Source: Verrucomicrobiales bacterium
GTDB taxonomy: Bacteria; Verrucomicrobiota; Verrucomicrobiia; Limisphaerales; UBA9464
NCBI GenBank assembly: GCA_005793375.1
Contig: SXSK01000324.1
Coordinates: 1-35,182 of the forward strand
Direction of reading: 5' to 3'
DNA: 35,182 bases
Both the position numbers and the translations under genes were made by a program. Shown piece by piece: positions 15,485 through 24,344 of the stretch (position 1 is its first letter; every line of letters begins with the position of its first letter). Below the pieces are notes generated by a model. That model searched no databases. It saw nothing but the letters and a program-made list of their open reading frames with translations, and was not told where the DNA came from.

Positions 15485-15613
15485 GAGCGGAATTCAACCT
15501 AGCGCACGGATCGACAGGTGTCAGGGCCGGGATTTCGTCGGGGTGTTGTCCGGGGATTGGTCTTCCGTGGTTCGCTGGGGCATCAGGCGGCCTCGAGGTG
15601 GCGAGACACCCGA

Positions 15614-16495
15614 CTAATTCTTCTGAATCCCTCGCAGGTGTTTGTCGAACCAGTCGGCAAAACGTGCGATGTCTTTTTCCATGTTTGGCCATCCATGATC
15701 GGCACCCTCCTTGCGGACCAATTCACAGGTGGCGCCTGCGTCTTGGGCCTTCTTTTGAAAAATCTCGGCTTGGTAAATCGGCACCAGCCTATCGGAATCC
15801 CCATGGACAATGAGTGTGGGCGGCATCGAGCGGGTCACGAAATGGATTGGGGAAATCTGCCGTCCCAAGGCCGCACGCGTTTCAGGCTTATCGGATTGCG
15901 AGCCAAATGCGGGATAAAATTGGCGCCCCACTCGGCCGATTCCGACTTGCTCGTCACCCGGTTCGCCCCAGTTCATGAAGTCTGTCGGAGGGAAGAAACA
16001 AGCGACAGCCTGGACCGCGCTACTTTCGCGATCAACGGGGTCTTTCGCGGAAGGGTCGCCGGGTTTCCCTTGCGTGCCTAGAGTGAGGGAAAGATTGCCA
16101 CCGGCACTGGCTCCAAACACGGCAAGTCGTTCGGGCTTAACTTGGTACTTGACCGCATTGGCACGCACAAAACGTACCGCGCGGTGAATATCGGAATAAA
16201 TCTCGGGAATTGTGAATCGGGGTTGAGAGCCATGCACCACAGCGAACACGGTATAGCCGCGATCGAGTAATTCTTTCATGTAGCCTGGGTTGATACCTTC
16301 GTGGCTTGAGAAAAATCCGCCACTGATCATGGCGCAAACTCCATAGCCGTTGGCATTTTTGGGTTGGATCACGTCCAGGGTCAACGCGGTGCCGAACTTG
16401 CGTCCGTAAATCGCTTCCGCACGCGTGAACGCTTCTTCCGCGATCCCGACTTGAGCGAGACAGGCGAGCGCTAGTAACAAGAGCCGTTGAATCAT
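15614..16495 (-). CDS. Secreted alpha/beta-hydrolase (esterase/lipase-like)
   Basis: The 293-residue protein has a signal peptide (MIQRLLLLALACLAQVGIAEE). Its alpha/beta-hydrolase core carries the oxyanion region ISGGFFSSH, the nucleophile elbow GASAGG (Ser130), aspartate in HGDSDRLVP (Asp235) and histidine in GADHGWP (His267). This matches the BD-FAE/Axe-like esterase group that removes acetyl or feruloyl groups from polysaccharides. The sequence alone does not decide the substrate. The start is ATG 16493-16495; the longer track ORF crosses the divergent intergenic region. It is transcribed away from the CotH gene. Confidence 0.87.
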   Translation of the reverse strand: MIQRLLLLALACLAQVGIAEEAFTRAEAIYGRKFGTALTLDVIQPKNANGYGVCAMISGGFFSSHEGINPGYMKELLDRGYTVFAVVHGSQPRFTIPEIYSDIHRAVRFVRANAVKYQVKPERLAVFGASAGGNLSLTLGTQGKPGDPSAKDPVDRESSAVQAVACFFPPTDFMNWGEPGDEQVGIGRVGRQFYPAFGSQSDKPETRAALGRQISPIHFVTRSMPPTLIVHGDSDRLVPIYQAEIFQKKAQDAGATCELVRKEGADHGWPNMEKDIARFADWFDKHLRGIQKN

Positions 16496-16673
16496 GTTCG
16501 ACAGGGAGTACCCAGGACAAGCCGTTCTGTCACGCGGAACCGATTGCCTCCGCCACAAGTCCGGACGACCTGGTGTTTTCGATTCCGACCAAACGACGCG
16601 ATGCCTTGAAACGCCGATAACTGGTGGAGAATCACCATGGACAATCTGCCAGGACTTGCGGACGCTTACCAAT
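16496..16673. promoter_or_regulatory. Divergent intergenic region, esterase / CotH protein
   Basis: These 178 bases separate the chosen starts of two divergent secreted-protein genes and must hold both promoters if the starts are right. I see no clear -35/-10 pair or palindrome. The ORF track reads through it in both directions (16672 leftward, 16494 rightward), without recognisable domains. Confidence 0.35.
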
Positions 16674-18353
16674 ATGGTCTGCGCTGAAAAGACCTGGGAA
16701 CTAATTGTCTCGGGGTTGAGGGGGCATGTCGTCCGCCAAACCGATGAGTACGTTCGACGGATCTTACCGTTGATGCTGGTGCTTCTTCAATGGGTTTCAG
16801 CTGCCTCCTTCCCTGGCTCTACCGCAGAGCCGGCGCCCGGGGGCGCGGTATTGACGCAGGGGACAAATGTCTTTGGATTAACCAACCTTTGGACGATTCA
16901 TCTGACCGTTTCGCCAGCGGATTGGCAGAAACTGGGATCGAACGGTGGTCCTAGAGATCGCCACGGTGGTGGTGGCATGGGGAATCCGGGTGGTGGTGGT
17001 GGTGGTTTGTTTGAAGGAATTCTTCGAGGAGTGTTCGGCGGAGATGAGGCTCCACAGCAACGTCCTCAAGGTCAACCGACGGCTGCCAATCCCAATTCGA
17101 CGCGAGCCCGTGCTGCGGCTGTGGCGGCGTTGGAGGGTCATTCTCGGTATCCTTGGGTGTATTGCACTCTGGAAGGCGACGGCCAAACGTACACCAATGT
17201 GGCGGTACGGTTCAAAGGCGTGAGTTCGTTTGTGCGTGCTCCCAATGCCTACAAACGTCCCTTCAAACTCGATTTCGATCGAGGGACGCCAGGGCGGCGA
17301 TTCAAGGGGGTGGAAGAGTTTTACTTAAATAACAACGTCAATGATGCCACCCAAATGCGAGAGGCCCTGGCGTATGATTTGTTTCGTCGAGCTGGAATTC
17401 CGGCGCCGCGTACGGCGTTCGCCCGGGTGTATCTGACCATTCCAGGTCGTCTCGAGAAACAGCACCTGGGACTCTACACGTTGGTGGAAGCTGTCGAGGG
17501 GGATTTTCTCAAACGCCACTTTGGCTCCAAAAAAGGGTTATTGCTCAAGCCGGAGATGATGCGCGGCTTGGAGTATTTGGGGGACGATTGGTCCAATTAC
17601 CCCGATCGTTATGACCCTAAGGGTGAGGTGGATCCCCAGACCGCAGCGTCATTTATCGCGTTTGTGCGGTTCATTCAGGAAGCCAGTCCCCAAGACTTCT
17701 CCACGCGGCTCCCAGAATTCATCGACCCCGATGCATTGCTCAAATTTGTTGCCCTGAATTCCATACTGGCCAATTTGGATTCCTTTATCGGGAACGGCCA
17801 CAATTATTTTCTACATGTGCATCCCGCGACCCATAAGTCCACGTTCATTCCCTGGGATGTGAACGAGGCCTTCGGCATGCACCCAGTATCGGGTTCGTCA
17901 AAAAGCCAAATGCTCTTCAGTGTACTCCGGCCCAACGGCGATCCCAATCTACTCGTGGAACGGTGCATGAGCGATCGCACCTTCAGCCGACAGTACCGAG
18001 CCCATTGTGCCGCGCTTCTTACCAATATCTTCTCCCCAGCCCGCCTAGCGGCCGATATCGATCGGATCGCTGCCGTGAACAAACCTGTGGTCTTTGCGGA
18101 ATCAAAACGCGCCAAGGCGGATTTCGAACGAACCGTGCTCAAGACCCTGGGTCCCGATGATGGCGACACAAGCCAACCTCGCCATGATCGGGAGTTTGCG
18201 CGGGACGGATATCGCCCTCGGGGTTTCCCGGATGCCGTTGAAATTGACAACATGCCGTTGAAAGATTGGGTCCAGGGTCGGCACAACCATGTGCGAGACC
18301 AGTTAGACGGGAAGGCCCGCGGGACACGTCCTCGTCCTCGGTTGTTTAATTGA
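16674..18353 (+). CDS. Secreted CotH-kinase family protein with Gly-rich insert
   Basis: This 559-residue protein (from ATG 16674) has a signal-like segment RRILPLMLVLLQWVSAASF near residues 28-46. A Gly-rich, low-complexity stretch (GGGGMGNPGGGGGG, about 98-111) is followed by a CotH domain: TNVAVRFKGVSSFVRAPNAYKRPFKLDFD, EFYLNNNVNDATQMREALAYDLFRRAGIPAPRT, GLYTLVEAVEGDFLKRHF and FIPWDVNEAFG. CotH proteins have an atypical kinase fold and phosphorylate spore coat proteins in Bacillus. Homologues in this phylum are common, but their targets are unknown. The Gly-rich insert lies between strand 1 and the core and is typical for some relatives. The ORF-track start at 16494 overlaps the divergent esterase start; ATG 16773 is another candidate but leaves a very short leader. 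Confidence 0.85.
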   Translation: MVCAEKTWELIVSGLRGHVVRQTDEYVRRILPLMLVLLQWVSAASFPGSTAEPAPGGAVLTQGTNVFGLTNLWTIHLTVSPADWQKLGSNGGPRDRHGGGGMGNPGGGGGGLFEGILRGVFGGDEAPQQRPQGQPTAANPNSTRARAAAVAALEGHSRYPWVYCTLEGDGQTYTNVAVRFKGVSSFVRAPNAYKRPFKLDFDRGTPGRRFKGVEEFYLNNNVNDATQMREALAYDLFRRAGIPAPRTAFARVYLTIPGRLEKQHLGLYTLVEAVEGDFLKRHFGSKKGLLLKPEMMRGLEYLGDDWSNYPDRYDPKGEVDPQTAASFIAFVRFIQEASPQDFSTRLPEFIDPDALLKFVALNSILANLDSFIGNGHNYFLHVHPATHKSTFIPWDVNEAFGMHPVSGSSKSQMLFSVLRPNGDPNLLVERCMSDRTFSRQYRAHCAALLTNIFSPARLAADIDRIAAVNKPVVFAESKRAKADFERTVLKTLGPDDGDTSQPRHDREFARDGYRPRGFPDAVEIDNMPLKDWVQGRHNHVRDQLDGKARGTRPRPRLFN

Positions 18354-18370
18354 TCACTGGATCGGCCGAG

Positions 18371-18395
18371 AGTGGGAGTGGGAGTGGGAGTGGGA
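18371..18395 (+). repeat. Hexanucleotide tandem repeat (AGTGGG)4
   Basis: Four perfect head-to-tail copies of AGTGGG plus one base lie in the 51-base gap between the convergent CotH and SelO genes. This is a simple-sequence tract that may vary in copy number. The purine-rich strand has four G-triplets at regular six-base spacing, the pattern of a potential G-quadruplex with three-base loops. Confidence 0.75.
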
Positions 18396-18404
18396 TCGCG
18401 ACGG

Positions 18405-19886
18405 TCAGGTGCCGCAAAATGTCCGATAGACACCTCCACTTGGAGGTGCCGGTGATCGGTATTCCGCATTGTCCGGCGACTCGTCGAACGGATTCGAAAG
18501 TGCTTTCAATAATCGGTGCACCAAGGCGAGGTCACGATGTTTGGTTGCGGTTGCCAGCGCTTCCTCCACCTGATGATTTCGTGGGATGACGACGGGGTTA
18601 TGCCGTCGCATCTGGGCAAGCACCTGGTCGAGCGATTGAGGTTGGCGAGACAAACGGTGTTGCCATCGCTGATGCCAGACGCTGAATTCAGGATCGACAG
18701 GAGTTTCGGTGGGTATCGATGACCCCATGGACAGTTGGCGAAATGTGTTGGTGAAGTCCGCCTTCTGTTTTCGCATCCAATCAAGCAATTGTTCAATCAG
18801 GGTGTGATCTTCTGTTTCCTGGTTGAACAAACCTAGTTTAGCGCGCATGCCCGCGAGCCAATGTTGCTTGAATCGGTCGTCAAAGGAATCGATCGCGGCG
18901 TTCGCAAGATCCAACGCCTTGGACTCTTCGGGATGCAGCAGTGGCAGCAAGGTTTCGGCAAATCGCGCGAGGTTCCATTGCGCGATGCGCGGTTGTTTTG
19001 CGTAGGCATAGCGTCCCTGATGATCGATGGAGCTGAAGACCGTGCCGGGATCATACGCATCCATGAAGGCGCATGGCCCGTAATCAATGGTTTCGCCGGA
19101 CAACGCCATGTTATCCGTGTTCATCACTCCGTGAACGAAACCGACCAGCAACCACCGAGAAACCAGTTCTGACTGACGTTCGACGGCTACGTTCAGAAAG
19201 GCCAGATGGGGATTTTCCGCGTCCGCGAGTGATGGATAATGACGGTGTCGGGTGTGATTCGCGAGGGCTTCCAGGGACTCGCGATCGTCGCGGGCGGCGG
19301 CCCATTCGAAGGTACCTACTCGGATGTGACTGGCGGCAACTCGAGTCAACACGGCGCCGGGCAAGGGTTCCTCTCGAAACACCAATTCGCCGGTGGCGGC
19401 TACCGCCAGGCTTCGGGTTGTCGGGATTCCAAGGGCATGCATGGCTTCGCTGACGATATATTCGCGCAGCATGGGTCCCAATGCGGCGCGGCCATCGCCT
19501 CCGCGAGAAAATGGAGTTCGTCCAGGCCCTTTGAGCTGAATGTCGACACGATTGCCATGGGGAGTCAGGTGTTTACCCAACAGGATGGCGCGGCCATCGC
19601 CCAAGTTGGTGAGGTGACCATATTGGTGCCCGGCATACGCCTGAGCCATGGGGTCCGATCCTGCGGGGAGCACATTTCCGACAAACCAGTCTGTGTTCTC
19701 GGGATGTTCTAGCACCGAAGCGTTCAAGCCCAGGAGATCGGCCAGATCTCGATTCAAGATAGCCAGACTGGGCGAACGCACTGGAGTCGGATGCACTCTC
19801 GCGTACAAACGATCCGGAAGGCGACTATAAGAATGATCCCAGCGCCAACCTGCGGTAGGCGCTGTGTGAGTTGCTGGTTTCGACAT
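18405..19886 (-). CDS. selO: Protein adenylyltransferase SelO (YdiU/UPF0061)
   Basis: The 493-residue protein is a full-length SelO pseudokinase. It has YAGHQYGHLTNLGDGRAILLGKHL, DIQLKGPGRTPFSRGGDGRAALGPMLREYIVSEAMHALGIPTTRSLA, FVHGVMNTDNMALSGETIDYGPCAFMDAYDP and the ARFAETLLPLL helix. SelO transfers AMP from ATP to Ser/Thr/Tyr of proteins involved in redox homeostasis. The C-terminal tail ends YRTFCGT, keeping a cysteine where eukaryotic homologues have selenocysteine. The track starts 17 codons earlier; ATG 19884-19886 (MSKPATH) fits the usual length of about 480 better. It converges with CotH and diverges from the acyl-CoA synthetase. Confidence 0.94.
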   Translation of the reverse strand: MSKPATHTAPTAGWRWDHSYSRLPDRLYARVHPTPVRSPSLAILNRDLADLLGLNASVLEHPENTDWFVGNVLPAGSDPMAQAYAGHQYGHLTNLGDGRAILLGKHLTPHGNRVDIQLKGPGRTPFSRGGDGRAALGPMLREYIVSEAMHALGIPTTRSLAVAATGELVFREEPLPGAVLTRVAASHIRVGTFEWAAARDDRESLEALANHTRHRHYPSLADAENPHLAFLNVAVERQSELVSRWLLVGFVHGVMNTDNMALSGETIDYGPCAFMDAYDPGTVFSSIDHQGRYAYAKQPRIAQWNLARFAETLLPLLHPEESKALDLANAAIDSFDDRFKQHWLAGMRAKLGLFNQETEDHTLIEQLLDWMRKQKADFTNTFRQLSMGSSIPTETPVDPEFSVWHQRWQHRLSRQPQSLDQVLAQMRRHNPVVIPRNHQVEEALATATKHRDLALVHRLLKALSNPFDESPDNAEYRSPAPPSGGVYRTFCGT

Positions 19887-20034
19887 CGTGGACTGATACC
19901 CTGGTTCAAGTTGAGGCGGGAACCGAGGGGACGTCAAATCGGTTGCTCACTTTGTTCTCAAATCCAAAACGGTTCTTGGCAGTCGGGAGCAGTTCGCTAG
20001 CCTTTCGTCCCGATTTCATTGAGTACCCTTACTT
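19887..20034. promoter_or_regulatory. Divergent intergenic region, selO / acyl-CoA synthetase
   Basis: These 148 bases lie between divergent starts. On the plus strand TTGGCA (19976-19981) with a 16-base spacer to TAGCCT (19998-20003) is a possible but poor sigma-70-type promoter about 31 bases before ATG 20035. No palindrome stands out. Confidence 0.25.
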
Positions 20035-21669
20035 ATGCAAGAGTATCCGCATGTAGGCCAGCCCTCTGCACTGCTTATCAAGCACCTATTTGACCGTGCA
20101 CTGCTCTGGTCGCCGCAGCAAATCATCGTCTATCGCGACTTGCGCGAGATGACTTACCGAGAGTTTTACCAGCGAGTTCAACGGCTCGCGAATGTGCTTG
20201 TGGGGCTCGGGGTTGGTCCGGGTGACAAGGTTGGGGTGATGGATTGGGACAGTCATCGCTACCTGGAATTGTACTTTGCTGTGCCGATGATCGGAGCGGT
20301 GTTGCACACGGTGAACATCCGGCTATCGCTGGAACAGACCGCGTTCACTATTCATCATGCGGGAGACAAGGTGCTTTTTGTTCATACTGATTTTGTCCCG
20401 TTGGCCGAGGGGTTGGCGGCACAGCTGCCATCGGTTCGACAGCGTGTATGGTTGTCGGATGACCCCCAACCGGGCCCGTCTCCGTTGGTGTGTGCCGGGG
20501 AGTATGAAACCTTACTCGGTGCCGCGTCTCCGAACTTCCAATTTCCGGATTTCGATGAGAACACCGTAGCGACCATGTTTTACACGACCGGGACAACCGG
20601 TGATCCGAAAGGAGTGTTTTTTTCCCATCGACAATTGGTACTCCACACGCTGAGTGGAACTGCGGCGCTCGGGGCCTACCGAGATCCTATTTCGATTAAC
20701 GTCGACGATGTTTACATGCCGCTCACACCGATGTTTCATGTGCATGGCTGGGGCGTTCCTTACATCGCAACCATGCTCGGGATGAAGCAGGTGTACCCGG
20801 GGAGATACGAACCGGCGATGCTCCTGCGATTGATCGCCCAACATCGCGTCAGTTTTTCCCATTGCGTCCCCACCATTATCCAAATGCTGCTGAATCATCC
20901 GGCCAGCAAGGAGATTGATTTTTCGATGCTGAAATTGATCATTGGAGGGGCGCCCTTGTCGAAGGGGTTGGCACAACAGGCCATGGCCCGCGGCATCCGT
21001 ATTGCAGGCGGTTACGGCATGTCGGAGACTTGCCCCATCGTGGCGGCATCCCATATCAAGCCAGAACACGCTCAAGGGGCGCCCGAAGAACGTCTGGATT
21101 TTCTGACCCGAACCGGTCTCCCGTTGCCATTAGTGCAGGTGGCAGTTTGGTCGCCCGATGGTAAGCCGCTGGCAACCGGCCCTGAGAATGTGGGGGAACT
21201 TGTGTTGCAATGTCCCTGGTTGACCCAGGGGTACTATCGAAGTCCGGAGACCTCCGAAGCCCTCTGGAGCGGCGGTTGGCTGCACACCGGCGACATCGCC
21301 TATATGGACTCTGATGGGTACATCCGCATCATCGATCGAATGAAGGATGTGGTCAAGATTGGCGGTGAATGGATCTCATCATTGGAATTGGAGAATGCCT
21401 TGAGCCAACATCCGGCTGTGCGGGAGGTAGCGGTGTTTGGGGTGCCGGATTCAAAGTGGGACGAACACCCGCGCGCTCACGTTGTTTTGCACGAGGCCGC
21501 AAGAGGGACAACCACTCCCAAAGAATTATTTAAACATCTTCATGGGTTCATCGACCGCGGCGCGATCCACAAGCGGGCAATTCTTACTGAAATCGTCTTG
21601 GTTGACGCTGTGCCTAAAACCAGTGTCGGCAAGGTTGACAAGAAGGAGCTCCGAAAGCAGTACGCGTAG
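20035..21669 (+). CDS. Acyl-CoA synthetase (AMP-binding, fatty-acid CoA ligase-like)
   Basis: The 544-residue enzyme is a member of the ANL superfamily. It has the P-loop-like YTTGTTGDPKGV, MPLTPMFHVHGWGVPY, GYGMSETCPIV, GELVLQCPWLTQGYYRSPE, and the hinge/adenylate motif WLHTGDIAYMDSDGYIRIIDRMKDVVKIGGEWIS. The C-terminal catalytic lysine is in KTSVGKVDKKELRKQY. It activates a carboxylic acid to acyl-AMP and then acyl-CoA in the cytoplasm. The FHVHGWGVPY segment is typical of medium/long-chain fatty-acid ligases rather than acetyl-CoA synthetase. Chain length is not decided. It is monocistronic, with a repeat-bearing gap after the stop. Confidence 0.92.
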   Translation: MQEYPHVGQPSALLIKHLFDRALLWSPQQIIVYRDLREMTYREFYQRVQRLANVLVGLGVGPGDKVGVMDWDSHRYLELYFAVPMIGAVLHTVNIRLSLEQTAFTIHHAGDKVLFVHTDFVPLAEGLAAQLPSVRQRVWLSDDPQPGPSPLVCAGEYETLLGAASPNFQFPDFDENTVATMFYTTGTTGDPKGVFFSHRQLVLHTLSGTAALGAYRDPISINVDDVYMPLTPMFHVHGWGVPYIATMLGMKQVYPGRYEPAMLLRLIAQHRVSFSHCVPTIIQMLLNHPASKEIDFSMLKLIIGGAPLSKGLAQQAMARGIRIAGGYGMSETCPIVAASHIKPEHAQGAPEERLDFLTRTGLPLPLVQVAVWSPDGKPLATGPENVGELVLQCPWLTQGYYRSPETSEALWSGGWLHTGDIAYMDSDGYIRIIDRMKDVVKIGGEWISSLELENALSQHPAVREVAVFGVPDSKWDEHPRAHVVLHEAARGTTTPKELFKHLHGFIDRGAIHKRAILTEIVLVDAVPKTSVGKVDKKELRKQYA

Positions 21670-21706
21670 ACCCGCAGAATGCCCTAGTGAACTCAACTCG
21701 GAGGGA

Positions 21707-21737
21707 AAACGCTATAGGGCTACCGCGCTCCCAAAAG
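21707..21737 (+). repeat. Dispersed AAAGCGG repeat, diverged copy E
   Basis: AAACGCTATAGGGCTACCGC followed by GCTCCCAAAAG keeps the second half of the consensus well and the first half poorly. A second partial match, AGCTACCGCGATTCCGA, follows at 21757-21773. Both lie between the convergent acyl-CoA synthetase and DUF1501 genes. Confidence 0.55.
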
Positions 21738-21779
21738 CCATCTCCTCGCGTCGTCAGCTACCGCGATTCCGAATCTGGC

Positions 21780-23249
21780 CTAGCTTAGGATGGCCGTGAT
21801 GGGGTTGCCTTCGGGAACGACCGGATGCGGCCGGCGGTTGGCGTCCTCGATAGTGCTGTTGGTGTCGATACCCATGGCGGCATAGATGGTTGCTATGATG
21901 TCGCCTGGGGTCACTGGATGTGTCTCCGGTCGGTAACCTTTGTTATCGGACGATCCATAGACGAAACCTTTCTTAAGGCCAGCACCAGTGAACAGCACGT
22001 TATAGAGATACGACCAATGGTCGCGGCCGCCGGCATTGTTCACCTTGGGGGCACGTCCCATCTCGCCCATCACCACCACCAACGTTTCATCGAGCAACCC
22101 GCGGGACTGTAGATCGTCGCAAAGTGTGGAGTAGACTTGGTCTAAGAGTGGCAGTCGGTAGTCTTTGAGGATGGAGAAGTGTTTCTCGTGGGTATCCCAG
22201 GCTGCGGGATCCGCGCCGGTCTTTTCGAAGGATTCCCACGAGACGGTAACGAATCGAACACCACGTTCGACAAGGCGCCGAGCGGTGAGTGCTGCTTCAC
22301 CATACAAGTGGCGTCCATATTGGTCGCGGAGGGTTGAGGATTCCTCATTCAACTCAAAGGCGCGCCACGGGCTATCCCCGCCTGCTGATCCATTGGCGCT
22401 GAGGATATCGAAGGCCTTGCGTTGGTAATCGTCGAATTTTTCATAGTCCGGCGATTCACCGATGCGAGTGCTCTCGCGGCTCAGTTGTTCTGACAGAGAT
22501 TGTCGGTGCTGAAGGCGGTCCAGGGTTAGGCTCGGGGCGAGTTGAGTGGCGGGAACATTGAGCTGCGCTTTGGGATGGCGTTGGGTGTCGTAAAAATCCC
22601 GAGGTTCGTATCGATCACGAATGTCGCACTGAGTGAACAGGGGATGATAGCGCGGTCCCAGGAATCCTGCGTAGGGGCCAGGTCGATAGATCTGTTGTCC
22701 CCAACCCGGATAGCAGGGCATCCAGATCGATGCCGGAATGGCCCGGCGTTCCTCCCGCGCCAAGTATTCGATGACCGCGTTCATCCCAGGAGCCTGGGTC
22801 GAAAGGATCGGCACCAAGGATTCGAGACGATCTGGTGGAAGGCCGCTCATGGTGTGAAGCAGGCCAGCACTGTGATCGTTGGAGTCGTGGTGGGCGGAGC
22901 GCACCAAAGTCGACCGATTCATCCATTGAGCGGATTTTGGCAGAAGCTCGCAAAAGTGGATGCCCGGAACCGACGTGGGAATGGAGCCGAATTCGCCACG
23001 GATTTCCCTGGGCGCAAGTGGCTTGGGATCGTAGGTCTCGTGGACGGGTGGGCCGCCGAAGAGATAGAGCAGTATGACGGATTTGGCGCGGCCCGGTCCG
23101 GGTTTGGCGGGCAGGGTGGCACCTTGGGCCTCAGCTTTGAGCAACTCCGGCAGGGTTAAGCCAAATAAGGACAGGCCCCCAATGCGCAACAATTCCCGGC
23201 GGGAAAACCCACCACAAACGGTCTGCGCCGATCCCAGGACACGAATCAT
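21780..23249 (-). CDS. DUF1501 family protein, Tat-exported
   Basis: This 489-residue protein has a twin-arginine leader (FSRRELLRIGGLSLFGLTLPELL). The DUF1501 body is sulfatase/alkaline phosphatase-like, with ILLYLFGGPPVHETYDPKP, RSAHHDSNDHSAGLLHTMSG, TWDTHEKHF-like AWDTHEKHFSILKD, TLVVVMGEMGRAPKVN and GGRDHWSYLYNVLFTGAG. DUF1501 genes are numerous in planctomycetes and verrucomicrobia, usually next to DUF1549/DUF1553 cytochrome-containing partners. No such partner is adjacent here, so it is an orphan copy, diverging from the ABC permease operon. ATG 23249 is chosen because it gives the full Tat motif. The metal-binding D/H residues are in place. Activity is unknown. Confidence 0.9.
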   Translation of the reverse strand: MIRVLGSAQTVCGGFSRRELLRIGGLSLFGLTLPELLKAEAQGATLPAKPGPGRAKSVILLYLFGGPPVHETYDPKPLAPREIRGEFGSIPTSVPGIHFCELLPKSAQWMNRSTLVRSAHHDSNDHSAGLLHTMSGLPPDRLESLVPILSTQAPGMNAVIEYLAREERRAIPASIWMPCYPGWGQQIYRPGPYAGFLGPRYHPLFTQCDIRDRYEPRDFYDTQRHPKAQLNVPATQLAPSLTLDRLQHRQSLSEQLSRESTRIGESPDYEKFDDYQRKAFDILSANGSAGGDSPWRAFELNEESSTLRDQYGRHLYGEAALTARRLVERGVRFVTVSWESFEKTGADPAAWDTHEKHFSILKDYRLPLLDQVYSTLCDDLQSRGLLDETLVVVMGEMGRAPKVNNAGGRDHWSYLYNVLFTGAGLKKGFVYGSSDNKGYRPETHPVTPGDIIATIYAAMGIDTNSTIEDANRRPHPVVPEGNPITAILS

Positions 23250-23345
23250 GTGGCTTGTGAGAACTAAGTCACCACTCTCTCCAACTGGATTCCGATGTCA
23301 ATCCGCTCGACGACCGAGTGTGGGCGCTGGAAGTATCCGCGACCA
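23250..23345. promoter_or_regulatory. Divergent intergenic region, DUF1501 / ABC permease
   Basis: These 96 bases lie between the DUF1501 start and the preferred permease start. They must carry promoters for both directions if the permease operon begins here. No clear -35/-10 or operator palindrome was seen. If the permease starts at ATG 23295 the gap shrinks to 45 bases. Confidence 0.3.
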
Positions 23346-24344
23346 ATGCCTCTCAGCGTCCTTCTTAGAGCGAGCCATGGCCGACTTTCGCGGTCATTGG
23401 GCCAGCGCCTGCTTTTGCTGGCATTGGGCATTGTCGTGCTCTTGGGACTGATCGGGATCTGCTTGAAACCGGGGAGTTCTTTCGCCGAAGTCCTAAAGCG
23501 GGCTGGACCCAACGTGGCTCCGACCTTAATTGCGGGGTTGGGCATGACATGCATCATCTATACCGGAGCGATCGACCTCAGCATTGCGTCCATCGTTGCG
23601 GTGGCGGGGTCGGTATTTGGGATCGCTGTCCACCGCGGGTTGCCTCCATCGATCTGCTTCTTTGCCTGCAGCCTGACAGCTGCCGGGTTGAGCACATTCA
23701 ATGGCTGGACCATCCGAGCCACTCGGTTGCCACCTATCATTGTCACTTTGGCTGGTCTGGCATTATATCGCGGCTTAGCGCTGATACTGGCTGACTCGGC
23801 AGTGCCAAGTTTCCCGGGGTATTTTTCGATTCCGGGCGAGGCGCTTCATTTGCCTGGCAAGGTCTATCCCGGTTGGCTTTTGCTGGGTGCGGTGTTGGTG
23901 GCCGTGGGGTGGGAATGGAGTGCACGAACGCCCCGGATTTGGCAGGCGCTGGGCAGCAATGAAGAAGCTGTTCGCCTGGCGGGCATCGCGCCTTCACGCG
24001 TCCTGCAAAGTGCTTTCCTCGTGGGAGGTCTGTTTCTGGGGTTGGCATCGCTGATCTATGTCACGCGGGTGACCTCGATCGAACCGTCGCGACTGGCTTT
24101 GGGATTTGAGCTGTCGGTCATTGGGGCGGTCGTCTTGGGTGGCACCAACATTTTTGGAGGTGAAGGTAGCTTTTTGGGGACAATCCTCGGGGCGTTCTTC
24201 CTACACTTCGTGGGTGAAGCCCTCATTTTTGCCGATATCAGTGCTTACTGGCAGGAGGTTATCACGGGAATGGTGATTCTCTCCGTGATTGGGGCTGACT
24301 GTGCCATGCATCGGAAACGCAAACGAATGGAGGAGCTTGCATGA
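23346..24344 (+). CDS. Sugar ABC transporter permease (ribose/rhamnose/AI-2 type), first
   Basis: The 332-residue inner-membrane protein is a BPD_transp_2 permease with eight to ten hydrophobic segments. It has the motifs LIAGLGMTCIIYTGAIDLSIASIVAVAGSVFG, LPPIIVTLAGLALYRGLALIL, ALGSNEEAVRLAGI (the loop that meets the ATPase) and IGAVVLGGTNIFGGEGSFLGTILGAFFL. This is the RbsC/RhaP/LsrC family. The start is given as ATG 23346; ATG 23295 would add a hydrophilic 17-residue tail. The second permease starts within its last codons (ATGA), so the two are expected to form a heterodimer. No ATPase gene is present upstream or downstream in the window. Confidence 0.9.
   Translation: MPLSVLLRASHGRLSRSLGQRLLLLALGIVVLLGLIGICLKPGSSFAEVLKRAGPNVAPTLIAGLGMTCIIYTGAIDLSIASIVAVAGSVFGIAVHRGLPPSICFFACSLTAAGLSTFNGWTIRATRLPPIIVTLAGLALYRGLALILADSAVPSFPGYFSIPGEALHLPGKVYPGWLLLGAVLVAVGWEWSARTPRIWQALGSNEEAVRLAGIAPSRVLQSAFLVGGLFLGLASLIYVTRVTSIEPSRLALGFELSVIGAVVLGGTNIFGGEGSFLGTILGAFFLHFVGEALIFADISAYWQEVITGMVILSVIGADCAMHRKRKRMEELA

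Noticed and set aside
16494-16673. N-terminal extension of the CotH ORF and leftward extension of the esterase ORF
   Set aside because: The two extensions overlap each other in opposite directions, have no signal peptide at their start and no conserved residues.
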